Assembly: GCA_938084925.1 (NCBI GenBank)
Contig: CALKFY010000009.1
Span: 1 to 61,637, forward strand
Origin: an uncultured Pseudomonadales bacterium
Lineage (GTDB): Bacteria > Pseudomonadota > Gammaproteobacteria > Pseudomonadales > Balneatricaceae
DNA: 61,637 nt
Direction: 5' to 3'
The notes beneath the pieces are model-generated. The model was not told where the DNA came from, did not search any database, and saw only the letters and a program-made list of their open reading frames with translations. A program made the translations under genes and the position numbers. Shown one piece after another: positions 18,280-26,930 of the stretch. Numbering within the stretch: position 1 is the stretch's first letter; each line of letters starts with the position of its first letter.

Positions 18280-19110
18280 TTACAGATCTTTTAACAGGTC
18301 AATACGCAAGGCGCGAACATCATCCCAGTCACTATAGTTGGCAGCTTCAAAACCCTTGAAGTTGATAGCTTTTAGTAATTCTTTGCCTTCTGCTGTGTCG
18401 GCCATTTTAAGCATGGCGATTTGCACACTTTCAATATCCGTTTGCGAAAGTCTTGGGTGAGCAGCAATAGTATGTGGCGTGTATTTAGGGCTACGCCAAA
18501 AAATTTGCAGTTGGTCGCGAATCTCTGGATCAGTATTGTTAAAGGTCCGCATAACACCACCACCAGCCTGGAAAAGCCCCTTAGCCACAGACATATAAAC
18601 AGAATCATGTGACTTAACATATTGAGGTGTGAAATCCACGCCATCTTCATGCAAAGCAGAACGCGTCAAAATACTTGCAGCAAAGGCCGCTGGCGCAGGA
18701 AATGCAAGAGTACCGCTGAGATCCGCTAGCTTACTAAGGTCGGCATCTTTGCGCGCAACCAAAATCCCCATAATGGCCTTATTGGTTTGTTTAGCCAAAG
18801 CAATATAACCAGGCTTATCACCAAAGACTGTGTAGTGATATGGGTTCATATAAGCAAAATCATATTCGCCAACAGCTAGACGACGTTCAAACTCAGGAAT
18901 ATTGGGTGCCGTGGCAAATTTAATTTTAATCCCAGTTTCAGCAGACAAGTGAGCAAATACCGGCCCCCAATTGCGTGCTAACTTAGCAGCGGCTTGTTGA
19001 GGTACAACACCAAAGGTTAGTTCTTTTTGCGAATCTGCATAGGCACTGCCTGTCCAAGTTAAAATAAACAGGAAAGATAATACGAGTTTCATCATTTTTG
19101 GCAACATCAT
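18280..19110 (-). CDS. PhnD-like periplasmic substrate-binding protein (orphan)
   Basis: A 276-aa exported protein with a signal peptide of about 25 residues ending near SAYADS. The mature part has the phosphate/phosphonate-binding-protein (PhnD/SsuA type 2) pattern, including FGVVPQQAA at the start, FATAPNIPEFERRLAVGEYDFAYMN split across the first lobe, and a second-lobe segment around AFPAPAAFAAS. No ABC permease or ATPase gene is near. The next gene, 19 bp downstream, is a membrane sensor kinase, so it more likely presents a ligand to the kinase than feeds a transporter. Ligand unknown. The ATG at 19110 is followed closely by another in-frame Met. Confidence 0.82.
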   Translation of the reverse strand: MMLPKMMKLVLSFLFILTWTGSAYADSQKELTFGVVPQQAAAKLARNWGPVFAHLSAETGIKIKFATAPNIPEFERRLAVGEYDFAYMNPYHYTVFGDKPGYIALAKQTNKAIMGILVARKDADLSKLADLSGTLAFPAPAAFAASILTRSALHEDGVDFTPQYVKSHDSVYMSVAKGLFQAGGGVMRTFNNTDPEIRDQLQIFWRSPKYTPHTIAAHPRLSQTDIESVQIAMLKMADTAEGKELLKAINFKGFEAANYSDWDDVRALRIDLLKDL

Positions 19111-19158
19111 TCACATCCTTATACAACAACAATTGCTTATGAGTTCAGCAACTTGTAT

Positions 19159-19698
19159 TTATGAAATACCTTCGGAGGCATGCGTAATATGTTTGGGTAG
19201 TTCTGGGTCAACCGTTGCTCCAGAAAACAACAACACCTTAATAGCGAATATCAAAGTAGCCGTTGTCCCCCAAAACAGGCCAACCACTACGCCAGCATCA
19301 ACAATAGCACGCCAAGGGCTTGGTAACACCTCTGCGATCAAGATAAATAGCAATACCATGGCCACTATCATATAACTAATGAGCATTCTCTTACGACTAG
19401 CATAAACAAAACCCATAGCAAATGCTGGAGCAAGTAGCACCAAAGCAGGCTTGGGGTTTTCCACCAACCATTGTAAACGCGCAGCCACACGAGGAGCAAA
19501 GGCCAACTGAAAGCCCTTGTAGCCTTCGCTATAGGCCATAAATAACACCCAAACGATAAGTGCTAACCAGTGGTAGATTTCAGCAGGATAATCAAAAAAG
19601 GTAACGGCAATGTGACTCAAGCGAATGACAGAAAAACCCAATAAGGCAATAACACCACAGGTGCCCCACAGGGCTGCAAGTAAAGACAATAAACGCAT
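19159..19698 (-). CDS. Small polytopic membrane protein, unknown
   Basis: A 179-aa protein with four or five hydrophobic segments (about residues 3-28, 43-58, 84-102, 107-128, 133-157). A positively charged loop (RKR at about 106-108) lies between helices. I do not recognise the family with certainty. It lies 48 bp before the PhnD-like gene on the same strand and may be part of that sensor operon. Confidence 0.65.
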   Translation of the reverse strand: MRLLSLLAALWGTCGVIALLGFSVIRLSHIAVTFFDYPAEIYHWLALIVWVLFMAYSEGYKGFQLAFAPRVAARLQWLVENPKPALVLLAPAFAMGFVYASRKRMLISYMIVAMVLLFILIAEVLPSPWRAIVDAGVVVGLFWGTTATLIFAIKVLLFSGATVDPELPKHITHASEGIS

Positions 19699-19798
19699 TA
19701 ATATATCGCTAAAATCAGGGTAAAATAAAAGGTGCGTAGTTTAGCAGTTATGCATGTTCATGACTACTTAATAACAAAGTTAGCCAAGCCACCATCCG

Positions 19799-20938
19799 CT
19801 AAGGTAAGTAGATCGAAATCCTCGCACCACCAAGTTCAGCATCATGGCCACAATCAAGTTGACCACCAATAGACAGAACAAAGTTGGCAACCCAATGTAA
19901 TCCATTGCCTGAATGCGCCTCTTTAGTTGAGTATCCGGCTTGGGTTAGCAGGTGAATATTAGATCCTTCGATACCAGGCCCATTATCAGAAATACAGACA
20001 CGAATAGAGCCACCTCGATGAGCACCAGGAATACCACCTTGTATATGAATTTGAGCAGGCTTATCAGCACCCTGCATAGCTTCAATACTGTTTGTGAGCA
20101 GATTTAGAACAACCTGCATAAACAAATTGCGCGAAACACCAGACACCTGCAAACCTGGTTCACAGGTAATCTGCATAGGCACCTGATGATGGGATAGGTA
20201 ATCAATACAGTCCTGCACAAGTGTTAGTAATTCAAAACTAGGCATTGTTAGATGCTGCTTTTCAGCCATAGGCCTAGCGCGAACTTCACTTTGTACTTGC
20301 GCCACCTGGTGGCGAATAGCTTTCAGCGGCTCCACCAAACCATCATTGGCTGACCTGGTAAGTATTTGGCTAGCCCTACTCAATACAAACTGTAGTTTTA
20401 CCTTTTGCTTGTCATCCAAAGGTGATTGCAGCATTTCTGCTGAAGAAGCCAACCCCTTGGCCATGCTACGCATGACTTTGACCTGCCGTGCAATAGTATC
20501 TGTTTGGTTACTAACACCGGTAAAAGCGTTACCCATACGATGACTGAAATCCTCTTGGGCAGCACTCAAGCCTTGCTCGTAGGCTTTAAAGGCAGATTGT
20601 TCGTAGTGATGTACAGCAGTGCCCATACCCTGAGCATAGACAACAAAGCTAAGCACACCCAGCTCTTGCTCTGCATAAATACTCAGCAAACAAGTGAGTG
20701 TGTTATCTTCTGGTAACTGTAGGTAAACAACATGTCCTTGTGAAAATTCTAAGACAACTTTCTGCCAAGGCTTAAGGGATTGTGCTGTTTGTAATTGCTG
20801 CCAATTTTTATGCAGCCAAAACTCAATTGGTTGCTTAGTCAGCTCCACCCATGCGGCATTGCAAGCCAGTACATTGCCTTCGGCATCTAGGCCAAATGCG
20901 GGCATGGGCCCTTGCAATGATGGGTGATCAACAGTCAC
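19799..20938 (-). CDS. Soluble sensor histidine kinase with atypical H-box
   Basis: A 379-aa kinase without membrane segments. A PAS-like input (about residues 10-105) opens with PAFGLDAEGNVLACNAAWVEL. The phospho-acceptor box is SHRMGNAFTGV with His133, and the ATPase domain (about 260-379) has LLTNSIEAM, DNGPGIE and HSGNGLHWVANF. The same GNAxT box and GNGLHxxANF motif occur in the kinase at 16338-18260, so the two are probably paralogues or partners. It begins a leftward run of genes; a response regulator is missing from the window. Signal and target unknown. Confidence 0.83.
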   Translation of the reverse strand: MTVDHPSLQGPMPAFGLDAEGNVLACNAAWVELTKQPIEFWLHKNWQQLQTAQSLKPWQKVVLEFSQGHVVYLQLPEDNTLTCLLSIYAEQELGVLSFVVYAQGMGTAVHHYEQSAFKAYEQGLSAAQEDFSHRMGNAFTGVSNQTDTIARQVKVMRSMAKGLASSAEMLQSPLDDKQKVKLQFVLSRASQILTRSANDGLVEPLKAIRHQVAQVQSEVRARPMAEKQHLTMPSFELLTLVQDCIDYLSHHQVPMQITCEPGLQVSGVSRNLFMQVVLNLLTNSIEAMQGADKPAQIHIQGGIPGAHRGGSIRVCISDNGPGIEGSNIHLLTQAGYSTKEAHSGNGLHWVANFVLSIGGQLDCGHDAELGGARISIYLP

Positions 20939-21037
20939 TTATATCTCCGTTACTAAAATTACTATGACAATAGATTGCCATAGATACGAAAAAGGACAAT
21001 AATCCAGCCCTATTATTAGTCAAACACAAGAGTAACC

Positions 21038-21247
21038 ATGGTTCGCCGATCTCGCAAGCGTCAATTTGATACAACTATCGCTTCACCTTGCGTTAGTCTA
21101 TGCCAATTTTACGATGACCAACCTGTATGCAAGGGTTGTGGTCGTGATCAAAACGAAATACGCGACTGGCCGATTCTGACAGCAGAACAAAAACTAGCGG
21201 TCTTAGAACAAGTTGCCTTACGTAAGAAAAGCCTACCTGGTCATTAA
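21038..21247 (+). CDS. DUF1289 small cysteine-motif protein
   Basis: A 69-aa protein of the DUF1289 family, seen in the pattern SPCVSLCQF...VCKGCGRDQNEIRDW, with four cysteines that probably bind zinc or an Fe-S cluster. Function is not established. The stop overlaps the tcdA stop on the other strand by 4 bp, so the two genes converge with no terminator between them. Confidence 0.85.
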   Translation: MVRRSRKRQFDTTIASPCVSLCQFYDDQPVCKGCGRDQNEIRDWPILTAEQKLAVLEQVALRKKSLPGH

Positions 21248-22047
21248 TCCGCTTGTTCGGCACGGCGCTGAACCCGAGCGATGTGTTTCTCTAGCACACG
21301 ACTCACTGCCACAAAGGCAAAGCTTCCCGTAACAAAGCTCACGGCACCAAAGCCTCGACTACAATCCATCTTCGCGCCAGCCACATTTTCAGTTTTAGCC
21401 TGACAGACACTCCCATCTGGATGTGGGTATACCAACTGTTCTAAAGAATACACACAATCCACACCAAACTTACGCTTCTTGTTTTGGCTAAAACCATAAT
21501 GACGACGTAAAGTGCTTCTAAGTTTAGCCGCCAATGGATCTGCCTCGGTGAAAGCTAAGTCCCCTACTTGGATCTTACTCGGGTCTTTCTGCCCACCGGC
21601 CCCACCAATAGTCAGCACAGGCACCTTGTTACGCTTACACCAATAGATCATGGATGCCTTGGCCTTGATACTGTCACAGGCATCAATGACATAGTCGAAA
21701 CCTTGGTCTAAGTACTCAGCTAAATTGTTGGGGCCAATAAAATCGTCTATCACCCGACACTCACAGTCAGGGTTAATATCAGCAATGCGCGCAGCCATGA
21801 CATCAACCTTGGCTTCATCTACGGTAGAGTCCAATGCCACTATTTGACGATTAATATTAGTTTCACAAACGTCGTCCATATCAATGAGAGTAATTTTACC
21901 TACACCAGTACGTGCTAAAGCCTCGGCAACCCACGTACCTACACCACCAATACCAACCACACAGATATTAGCCTGGGTAATAATTTCAAAGGCTTCGAGC
22001 CCATAAAGACGTTGTATGCCGCCAAAGCGGTGTTGTAGATCTACCAT
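21244..22047 (-). CDS. tcdA: tRNA threonylcarbamoyladenosine dehydratase
   Basis: E1-like enzyme that cyclises the t6A37 modification in tRNA to ct6A using ATP. The 267-aa length is normal. The N-terminal RFGGIQRLYG (about residues 6-15) and nucleotide-binding VVGIGGVGTWVAEALARTGVG (split at about 30-50) are the TcdA/CsdL signature. A catalytic/structural segment DACDSIKAK and the C-terminal membrane-associating hydrophobic helix GSFAFVAVSRVL follow. Electrons and sulfur partners (CsdA/CsdE in E. coli) are not next to it here. Confidence 0.93.
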   Translation of the reverse strand: MVDLQHRFGGIQRLYGLEAFEIITQANICVVGIGGVGTWVAEALARTGVGKITLIDMDDVCETNINRQIVALDSTVDEAKVDVMAARIADINPDCECRVIDDFIGPNNLAEYLDQGFDYVIDACDSIKAKASMIYWCKRNKVPVLTIGGAGGQKDPSKIQVGDLAFTEADPLAAKLRSTLRRHYGFSQNKKRKFGVDCVYSLEQLVYPHPDGSVCQAKTENVAGAKMDCSRGFGAVSFVTGSFAFVAVSRVLEKHIARVQRRAEQAD

Positions 22048-22120
22048 AACGAAATAACTAGCTGATTGTTAAGTCATATTGTACGATTAACCCACTCCAT
22101 ATCCTAGCCTTATATGAGCC

Positions 22121-22735
22121 ATGAGCTACCCTATTCCCGACCTGAATGGCCAAGACCTAGAAGTTCGCATTGATGTAAAGAACAGCCTCTTCATTGCCAA
22201 CCTTAGGCACACCCCCGGTCGCCCAGCTTGCACCGCGCATTTGCACGACATGCGCAATCAATACCCCGACGCCAATCATCATTGCTGGGCCGTAGTAGCC
22301 GAAGCTCCGGGTAACAGTACCTTTTGGGGATTTAGTGACGCAGGCGAACCATCCGGCACAGCCGGCAAGCCGATGCTGCAAGTGCTTAGTCACGCCGACA
22401 TTGGTGAAGTAAGCGTGGTAGTCATACGCTATTTTGGTGGCACCAAGCTTGGCACAGGTGGCCTAGTTAAAGCCTACGGTGATGCAGTGAAAGAAATAGT
22501 TGCAGCCTGCCCCACTATGCTTAAGCTAGATTTGTGTGACGTGACTATTACTCTGCCTTATGATTTGAGTGGCAAGATAGAACATGTGTGCCAGCAATAT
22601 GAAGGGGAAATCATTGGCCGTGAATATGACCAAGATCTGCAGCTGCAAGTGCGTTTGGAGAGTCATCAAAAAGAAGGCTTACAACAAGCCCTTGCAGCCT
22701 GGCCTCAGGTCAGTATTGGTTCTAATGGGGTCTGA
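22121..22735 (+). CDS. yigZ: YigZ/IMPACT-family protein
   Basis: A 204-aa member of the IMPACT/YigZ family. The N-terminal domain has HHCWAVVAE, FSDAGEPSGTAGKPML and VVIRYFGGTKLGTGGLVKAYG, the hallmark motifs; the C-terminal domain is ferredoxin-like. The biochemical role is not settled. The stop codon TGA (22733-22735) lies inside a copy of the GGGGTC...GACCCC repeat, so the last codons come from the repeat element. Confidence 0.9.
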   Translation: MSYPIPDLNGQDLEVRIDVKNSLFIANLRHTPGRPACTAHLHDMRNQYPDANHHCWAVVAEAPGNSTFWGFSDAGEPSGTAGKPMLQVLSHADIGEVSVVVIRYFGGTKLGTGGLVKAYGDAVKEIVAACPTMLKLDLCDVTITLPYDLSGKIEHVCQQYEGEIIGREYDQDLQLQVRLESHQKEGLQQALAAWPQVSIGSNGV

Positions 22736-22739
22736 CCCC
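22727..22739. repeat. Partial copy of GGGGTC...GACCCC palindromic repeat (family B)
   Basis: A shortened palindrome GGGGTC-TGA-CCCC that supplies the yigZ stop codon. It is related to the fuller copies at 22792-22816, 23222-23246 and 50433-50457. Confidence 0.7.
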
Positions 22740-22791
22740 AAATGTACGGACCAGCAGTCATGTTCACACTTTTCTGATATATCGCATAAAC

Positions 22792-22816
22792 AGGGTCAGG
22801 CCCAAGGCCAGACCCT
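22792..22816. repeat. Palindromic repeat, family B (diverged copy)
   Basis: AGGGTCAGGCC and GGCCAGACCCT form 11-bp arms with one mismatch around a 3-base centre. The copy lies 11 bp beyond the 3' end of the convergent PhnA/YjdM-like gene. Confidence 0.75.
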
Positions 22817-22827
22817 ACAAATCAATC

Positions 22828-23160
22828 TTACTGCTTCTTAACAAACTCCGACTTCAGCTTCATGGCACCAATGCCAGGAATCTTACAGTCGATATCGTGG
22901 TCACCATCAACCAAGCGAATGTTCTTTGCTTTGGTACCCACTTTTACCACCAAAGAAGAACCTTTCACTTTCAAATCCTTAATCACTGTTACCGTATCAC
23001 CGTCTTGCAACAAGTTGCCATTGCTGTCACGAATCACCAAAGCATCCGCATCCACTTCACCCGGCTGCCACTCATGCGCACACTCGGGACATACTAGTTG
23101 ATTGCCGTCTTCATAAGCATAGGGAGATTGACACTGAGGGCAAGGAGGTAGATCAGACAT
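22828..23160 (-). CDS. PhnA/YjdM-like zinc-ribbon protein
   Basis: A 110-aa protein of the PhnA/YjdM family. An N-terminal zinc ribbon with CPQC and CPEC pairs (about residues 7-28) is followed by a KOW/SH3-like domain ([39 protein letters not shown]). Despite the old name, these proteins are not phosphonate-transport components and their role is unclear. Family B repeats flank the gene on both sides. Confidence 0.88.
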   Translation of the reverse strand: MSDLPPCPQCQSPYAYEDGNQLVCPECAHEWQPGEVDADALVIRDSNGNLLQDGDTVTVIKDLKVKGSSLVVKVGTKAKNIRLVDGDHDIDCKIPGIGAMKLKSEFVKKQ

Positions 23161-23221
23161 AAAAGGTAGCTCTGTGGATTAATTTTAGGGACGCAATGCT
23201 ACCACAATTGATGGACTAAAC

Positions 23222-23246
23222 GGGGTCAGACCTAAGGTCTGCCCCC
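23222..23246. repeat. Palindromic repeat, family B
   Basis: GGGGTCAGACCT and AGGTCTGCCCCC form 12-bp arms with one mismatch around a single base. It lies between the upstream end of the PhnA/YjdM-like gene and the 3' end of the acyl-CoA dehydrogenase gene. Confidence 0.85.
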
Positions 23247-23264
23247 GCAAATACATGGCTTGCC

Positions 23265-25028
23265 TTACAGAAGATCGTCAGCAATAGCCATAACGCTATC
23301 GCTACCAGCCATGATAGAAGCAAGGCTGCCTTTGAAGCGTGGCAACATGTGTTCTAGGTAGTATGCAGCCGTAGTCTTTTTGTTAGCAGCAAAAACAGCA
23401 TTTTCATGATTTTCGACCAAGGCTGCGGAACGCATCATCTGCCAACCGCCACAAACATAACCAGCCAGCATCAACATGTCATAGCTGATAGCACCAGCCA
23501 ACATAGGATCAACTGCGGCTTCGTCTAGTAGTTTAGCGCTAGCTTGTTCCAAACCGTCAACACCTTCGCTTAGCATAGCTAACTGCATCGCACTAAGCAC
23601 AGCGCCATGCTGGGCAATGTCAGTTCGCATTTCGGCTACTAGACTAGCAATACCAGCGCCCTTGTCACTTAGGGTTTTACGCCCTACCAAGTCCAATGCT
23701 TGGATGCCCGTTGTACCTTCATAAATAGTTAGGATACGTGCATCACGTTGATGCTGGGCGGCCCCTGTTTCTTCGATAAAGCCCATACCGCCGTGAACTT
23801 GTACACCATAGGAGGTCACTTCTTGTGATAGTTCGGTACTCCAACCTTTGGCGATAGGCGTTAACAAACCAACACGCTGACGCGCCTTAGCGCGCAGCTC
23901 TGGATCACTAGCTTGATTACTTAAATCTATTTGTACTGCTGTCATGTAACACACAGCACGGGAGGCTTCCGTCAGGCTGCGCATAGTCATCAACATACGA
24001 CGTACATCAGGATGGTGAATGATAGCACCGCGTTGCTTTTGACCTGGGGCCACACACTGCACACGCTCACGAGCATAGTCTAGAGCATGTTGATAAGAAC
24101 GATCAGACAAGGCCACACCTTGTAGACCAACTACCAAACGTTCGTTGTTCATCATGGTAAACATAGCCACTAGGCCTTGGTTGGCTTGGCCTACCAAATA
24201 GCCAACCGCTCCGCCATTGTCGCCATAGCTCATTACACAAGTAGGGCTAGCATGGATACCCATCTTATGCTCTACGTTGATAGCATAAGCATCGTTACGC
24301 TCGCCTAGGCTGCCATCAGCATTGACTAGGAACTTCGGAACGAGGAATAAAGAAATACCCTTCACACCTTCTGGCGCACCAGGTAAACGCGCTAGAACTA
24401 GGTGTACGATATTGTCCGTCATATCGTGATCACCCCAGGTGATGAATATTTTTTGGCCTTTGATTAAATAATGATCACCTTCAGGTGTGGCTGTAGATTT
24501 CAACACTGCCAAGTCGGTGCCTGCATGTGGTTCCGTTAGGTTCATGGTACCGGTCCATTCACCGGAGATCATTTTTTCCAAGTAAGTGTCTTTCAGCTGA
24601 TCACTACCATGAGCATGAATAGCTTCAATGGCACCAGCAGTTAACATGGGGCACAAACCCAAAGCCATGTTAGAAGCCTGAGCCATTTCAGCAACTGGCA
24701 TAGACATGGTAAATGGTAGGCCTTGACCACCATACTGAGGATCAAAATAAAGGCTGTTCCAACCACCTTCAGCAAACTGCGTATAGGCATCAGCAAAGCC
24801 ATCGGCTGGCTTAACACCATCAGCTGTCAAAGTGACGCCCTGCTGGTCCCCAGGCACGTTAAGTGGAGACCACACTTGGTTGGCCAACTTATCCGATTCA
24901 GCAATGACAGCGCCCAACAATTCGGCATTGGCATCTTCGTTGCCAACGGCCGCAGCCAATGCAGACAGATCATGTAACTGATCAACAACAAAATTCATTT
25001 CATCTATGGGTGCGCGATATTCAGACAT
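23265..25028 (-). CDS. Long acyl-CoA dehydrogenase with C-terminal extension (DmdC-like family)
   Basis: A 587-aa flavoprotein, about 200 residues longer than classic acyl-CoA dehydrogenases. Signatures are NLTEPHAGTDLAVLKS, KIFITWGDHD and the catalytic-base segment LTIYEGTTGIQALDLVGRK near residue 430, followed by a C-terminal helical domain of about 130 residues. This layout includes the 3-methylmercaptopropionyl-CoA dehydrogenases (DmdC) but also fatty acyl-CoA dehydrogenases of unknown substrate, so the DMSP role is only a possibility. It is divergent from a MaoC hydratase gene; an acyl-CoA ligase of the DmdB-like size is encoded 2 kb away. Confidence 0.88.
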   Translation of the reverse strand: MSEYRAPIDEMNFVVDQLHDLSALAAAVGNEDANAELLGAVIAESDKLANQVWSPLNVPGDQQGVTLTADGVKPADGFADAYTQFAEGGWNSLYFDPQYGGQGLPFTMSMPVAEMAQASNMALGLCPMLTAGAIEAIHAHGSDQLKDTYLEKMISGEWTGTMNLTEPHAGTDLAVLKSTATPEGDHYLIKGQKIFITWGDHDMTDNIVHLVLARLPGAPEGVKGISLFLVPKFLVNADGSLGERNDAYAINVEHKMGIHASPTCVMSYGDNGGAVGYLVGQANQGLVAMFTMMNNERLVVGLQGVALSDRSYQHALDYARERVQCVAPGQKQRGAIIHHPDVRRMLMTMRSLTEASRAVCYMTAVQIDLSNQASDPELRAKARQRVGLLTPIAKGWSTELSQEVTSYGVQVHGGMGFIEETGAAQHQRDARILTIYEGTTGIQALDLVGRKTLSDKGAGIASLVAEMRTDIAQHGAVLSAMQLAMLSEGVDGLEQASAKLLDEAAVDPMLAGAISYDMLMLAGYVCGGWQMMRSAALVENHENAVFAANKKTTAAYYLEHMLPRFKGSLASIMAGSDSVMAIADDLL

Positions 25029-25144
25029 GGTAGGTCCTTTGGTATTTGTGCTTGCTTGGGTATGTCACCAAGCTGGAGTATTCTTGTCAATTGAACCCAT
25101 TCTAACGACTAGCGCCAAGTTAACAAAAATCGGGCTTATAACTG

Positions 25145-25174
25145 ACTCGTGAGTTCCGTATTTAACTTACGAGT
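25145..25174. promoter_or_regulatory. Inverted repeat between divergent acyl-CoA dehydrogenase and MaoC genes
   Basis: ACTCGTGAGTT (25145-25155) and AACTTACGAGT (25164-25174) pair at 10 of 11 positions around an 8-base centre. It sits in the 242-bp gap between divergent genes of related function, so it is a good candidate for a shared operator. The regulator is unknown. The PsrA-type GAAAC/GTTTC pattern is not matched. Confidence 0.55.
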
Positions 25175-25270
25175 ACTACCGTTTTTAGACAAACTGCCAG
25201 ATGACAAGGCGTATACAGGCAAGTATCATGTTAGCTACAAACTTTCTTTGGATTTCTTTGGAGACACATA

Positions 25271-25696
25271 GTGCAACACGGATATTATTTGCAGGACCTA
25301 AACCCTGGTATGGAATCTAGCTTTGACAAACAGGTATCGGCAACCGACATCGATACTTTTGCTGAGCTTACTGGTGATAACAACCCCATTCATTTAAGCG
25401 AAGAATATGCAGCACAAACTCCGTTTAAACAACGTATTGCTCATGGCATGCTCAATGGCGGCTTAATTTCTACCGTATTAGGTACTCAGCTACCTGGCGC
25501 GGGATGTATTTATTTAGAACAACAACTGCGTTTTAAAGCACCAGTAATGATTGGTGATACGGTAACCGCACGAGTATGTGTAGAGGAAATTGACCAGCGT
25601 CGTCGTCGCGTGAAATTAAAAACCGAATGCTTGGTGAATGGCAAGGTGGTAACGACTGGGTCGGCAACCATGATGGTGGATAGTAAGCCTGAGTAG
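25271..25696 (+). CDS. MaoC-like (R)-specific enoyl-CoA hydratase
   Basis: A 141-aa single hot-dog-fold hydratase. The catalytic pattern TGDNNPIHLSEEYA gives Asp36 and His41, the PhaJ/MaoC dyad, followed by AHGMLNGGLISTVLG. The start is a GTG at 25271, with TTTGGAGA upstream; the next in-frame ATG (25310) would remove part of the first strand. It likely hydrates trans-2-enoyl-CoA to (R)-3-hydroxyacyl-CoA, either for polyhydroxyalkanoate supply or an acyl-CoA pathway with the divergent dehydrogenase. Confidence 0.87.
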   Translation: MQHGYYLQDLNPGMESSFDKQVSATDIDTFAELTGDNNPIHLSEEYAAQTPFKQRIAHGMLNGGLISTVLGTQLPGAGCIYLEQQLRFKAPVMIGDTVTARVCVEEIDQRRRRVKLKTECLVNGKVVTTGSATMMVDSKPE

Positions 25697-25702
25697 CATA
25701 CA

Positions 25703-25806
25703 GGAGACTGGCTTTTCCGGAAGGAAGCGCCTACCCCAACACGCCTAGCATGAGGCATTTATATGGGGGCTGGCACTTTTTGCTACGCAAACAAGAGCCA
25801 GTCCCC
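25703..25806. repeat. Inverted repeat between converging genes
   Basis: GGAGACTGGCT (25703-25713) and AGCCAGTCCCC (25796-25806) pair at 10 of 11 positions, and a nested GGGGGCTGGC at 25765-25774 can pair with the same right arm. The element fills the gap between the MaoC gene and the converging coiled-coil gene. No T-run follows, so a palindromic repeat is more likely than a simple terminator. Confidence 0.6.
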
Positions 25807-25814
25807 TAGCAGTA

Positions 25815-26930
25815 TTACAACTTCGCAGTTAAGCGACGAATCTCTTCTTCACGGGCAATCAGCACCCGCTGCAATTCACTCACCTTACCTACCGCTACAT
25901 TCAGTTCGGTTTCCTTTTCTGCCATCAGGTTACGCAATTCTGTTTCACGACGGTTATTATCTGCTTTATCTAATAAGCCACGCTTTTTAACTTCTTTGAT
26001 TTCTGCTTCACGAGCATGCAACTCATCTTCTATACGCTTCATGCGGTTATTTGTCGCTAATATCTGTGTATTAGACGCCGACACGTTGCGAGACTGATTG
26101 GTAATTTCACCACGGAAACGCTTTAGTTCCTCATCTTGAGAACGAATCTGCCTAGCCTGAGTATCGTTGGTGACATCGTTGCGTGCAATTTGTGACTGCA
26201 TGTCCTGGATACGGACGTTTAATGCAGCTTCCTTTTTCCCCCACTCATCACGCAACTTATCTAGCTGATGACGGTAGTAACTCAATTTGCTTTCGGCCTT
26301 ATTCATACTTTCTTGATGGCGCAAAATTTCATCTTTCATACGCTGATCAAGTTGCTTCTTTGCTTCATCACGACTAGCTGTGGCCTGCTCTGCTTCACCA
26401 CGGGCCTGAGCAAGAATACGCTCTAAATCACCAACACTGGACTCTGTAGCTTGCAGATTAGAACGCAGCATAGCACGCTCTGCTTCTAAGTTTTTAACAC
26501 TGGTATCGCGATCCATTAACTGGTTACGCATGCGTTGATTAGAATCTTCCAGAGCTTCAATTTGCGTACGAGACAAATACAGCTCGTCATCGCTATTCAA
26601 GCCCTTTTCATTGCGACTAACTTCGGCAGTGTTACGAGCACTCAATTCCAACTCTAGGCGAGCATCCTTTAACGCATTTTCCCAAATCATCTGCACCGAC
26701 TGATATACCGTATCTGGTACATCAGGTCGCTGAAAATCATCACGCAAGCTCTGACGGAAAGGCACCTGGGATTCTATGTCTAGCCACCAACGTTCCAACT
26801 CAGCTTGCAACGCATCCGATGGCTCAATCTGCAGAGCATCCGCTAACTGCGTGACCGTGACCTTGCGTCCTTCAAGTAAAAGACTAGATGCTCGTTGATG
26901 CACAAGACTTGAGTCGAATGGTTGTTCCAT
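25815..26930 (-). CDS. KfrA-like DNA-binding coiled-coil protein
   Basis: A protein of 371 aa from the ATG at 26930; a GTG 45 bp upstream (26975) is less likely. The N-terminal region (about residues 10-95) has a helix-turn-helix-like pattern VTVTQLADALQIEPSDALQAELERWW, broken here as two blocks, like the KfrA N-terminal domain of plasmids. Residues 110-371 are almost pure heptad coiled coil, rich in E, K, Q and R. KfrA proteins bind DNA and form multimers. A role in nucleoid or chromosome organisation is possible but unproven. It is not linked in function to its neighbours in any way I can see. Confidence 0.72.
   Translation of the reverse strand: MEQPFDSSLVHQRASSLLLEGRKVTVTQLADALQIEPSDALQAELERWWLDIESQVPFRQSLRDDFQRPDVPDTVYQSVQMIWENALKDARLELELSARNTAEVSRNEKGLNSDDELYLSRTQIEALEDSNQRMRNQLMDRDTSVKNLEAERAMLRSNLQATESSVGDLERILAQARGEAEQATASRDEAKKQLDQRMKDEILRHQESMNKAESKLSYYRHQLDKLRDEWGKKEAALNVRIQDMQSQIARNDVTNDTQARQIRSQDEELKRFRGEITNQSRNVSASNTQILATNNRMKRIEDELHAREAEIKEVKKRGLLDKADNNRRETELRNLMAEKETELNVAVGKVSELQRVLIAREEEIRRLTAKL

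Noticed and set aside
18280-19110. Phosphonate ABC transporter operon
   Set aside because: Only the binding protein is present; no permease, ATPase or C-P lyase genes are near.
22828-23160. Phosphonate metabolism from the PhnA-like protein
   Set aside because: PhnA/YjdM proteins are not part of phosphonate uptake or cleavage; the name is historical.
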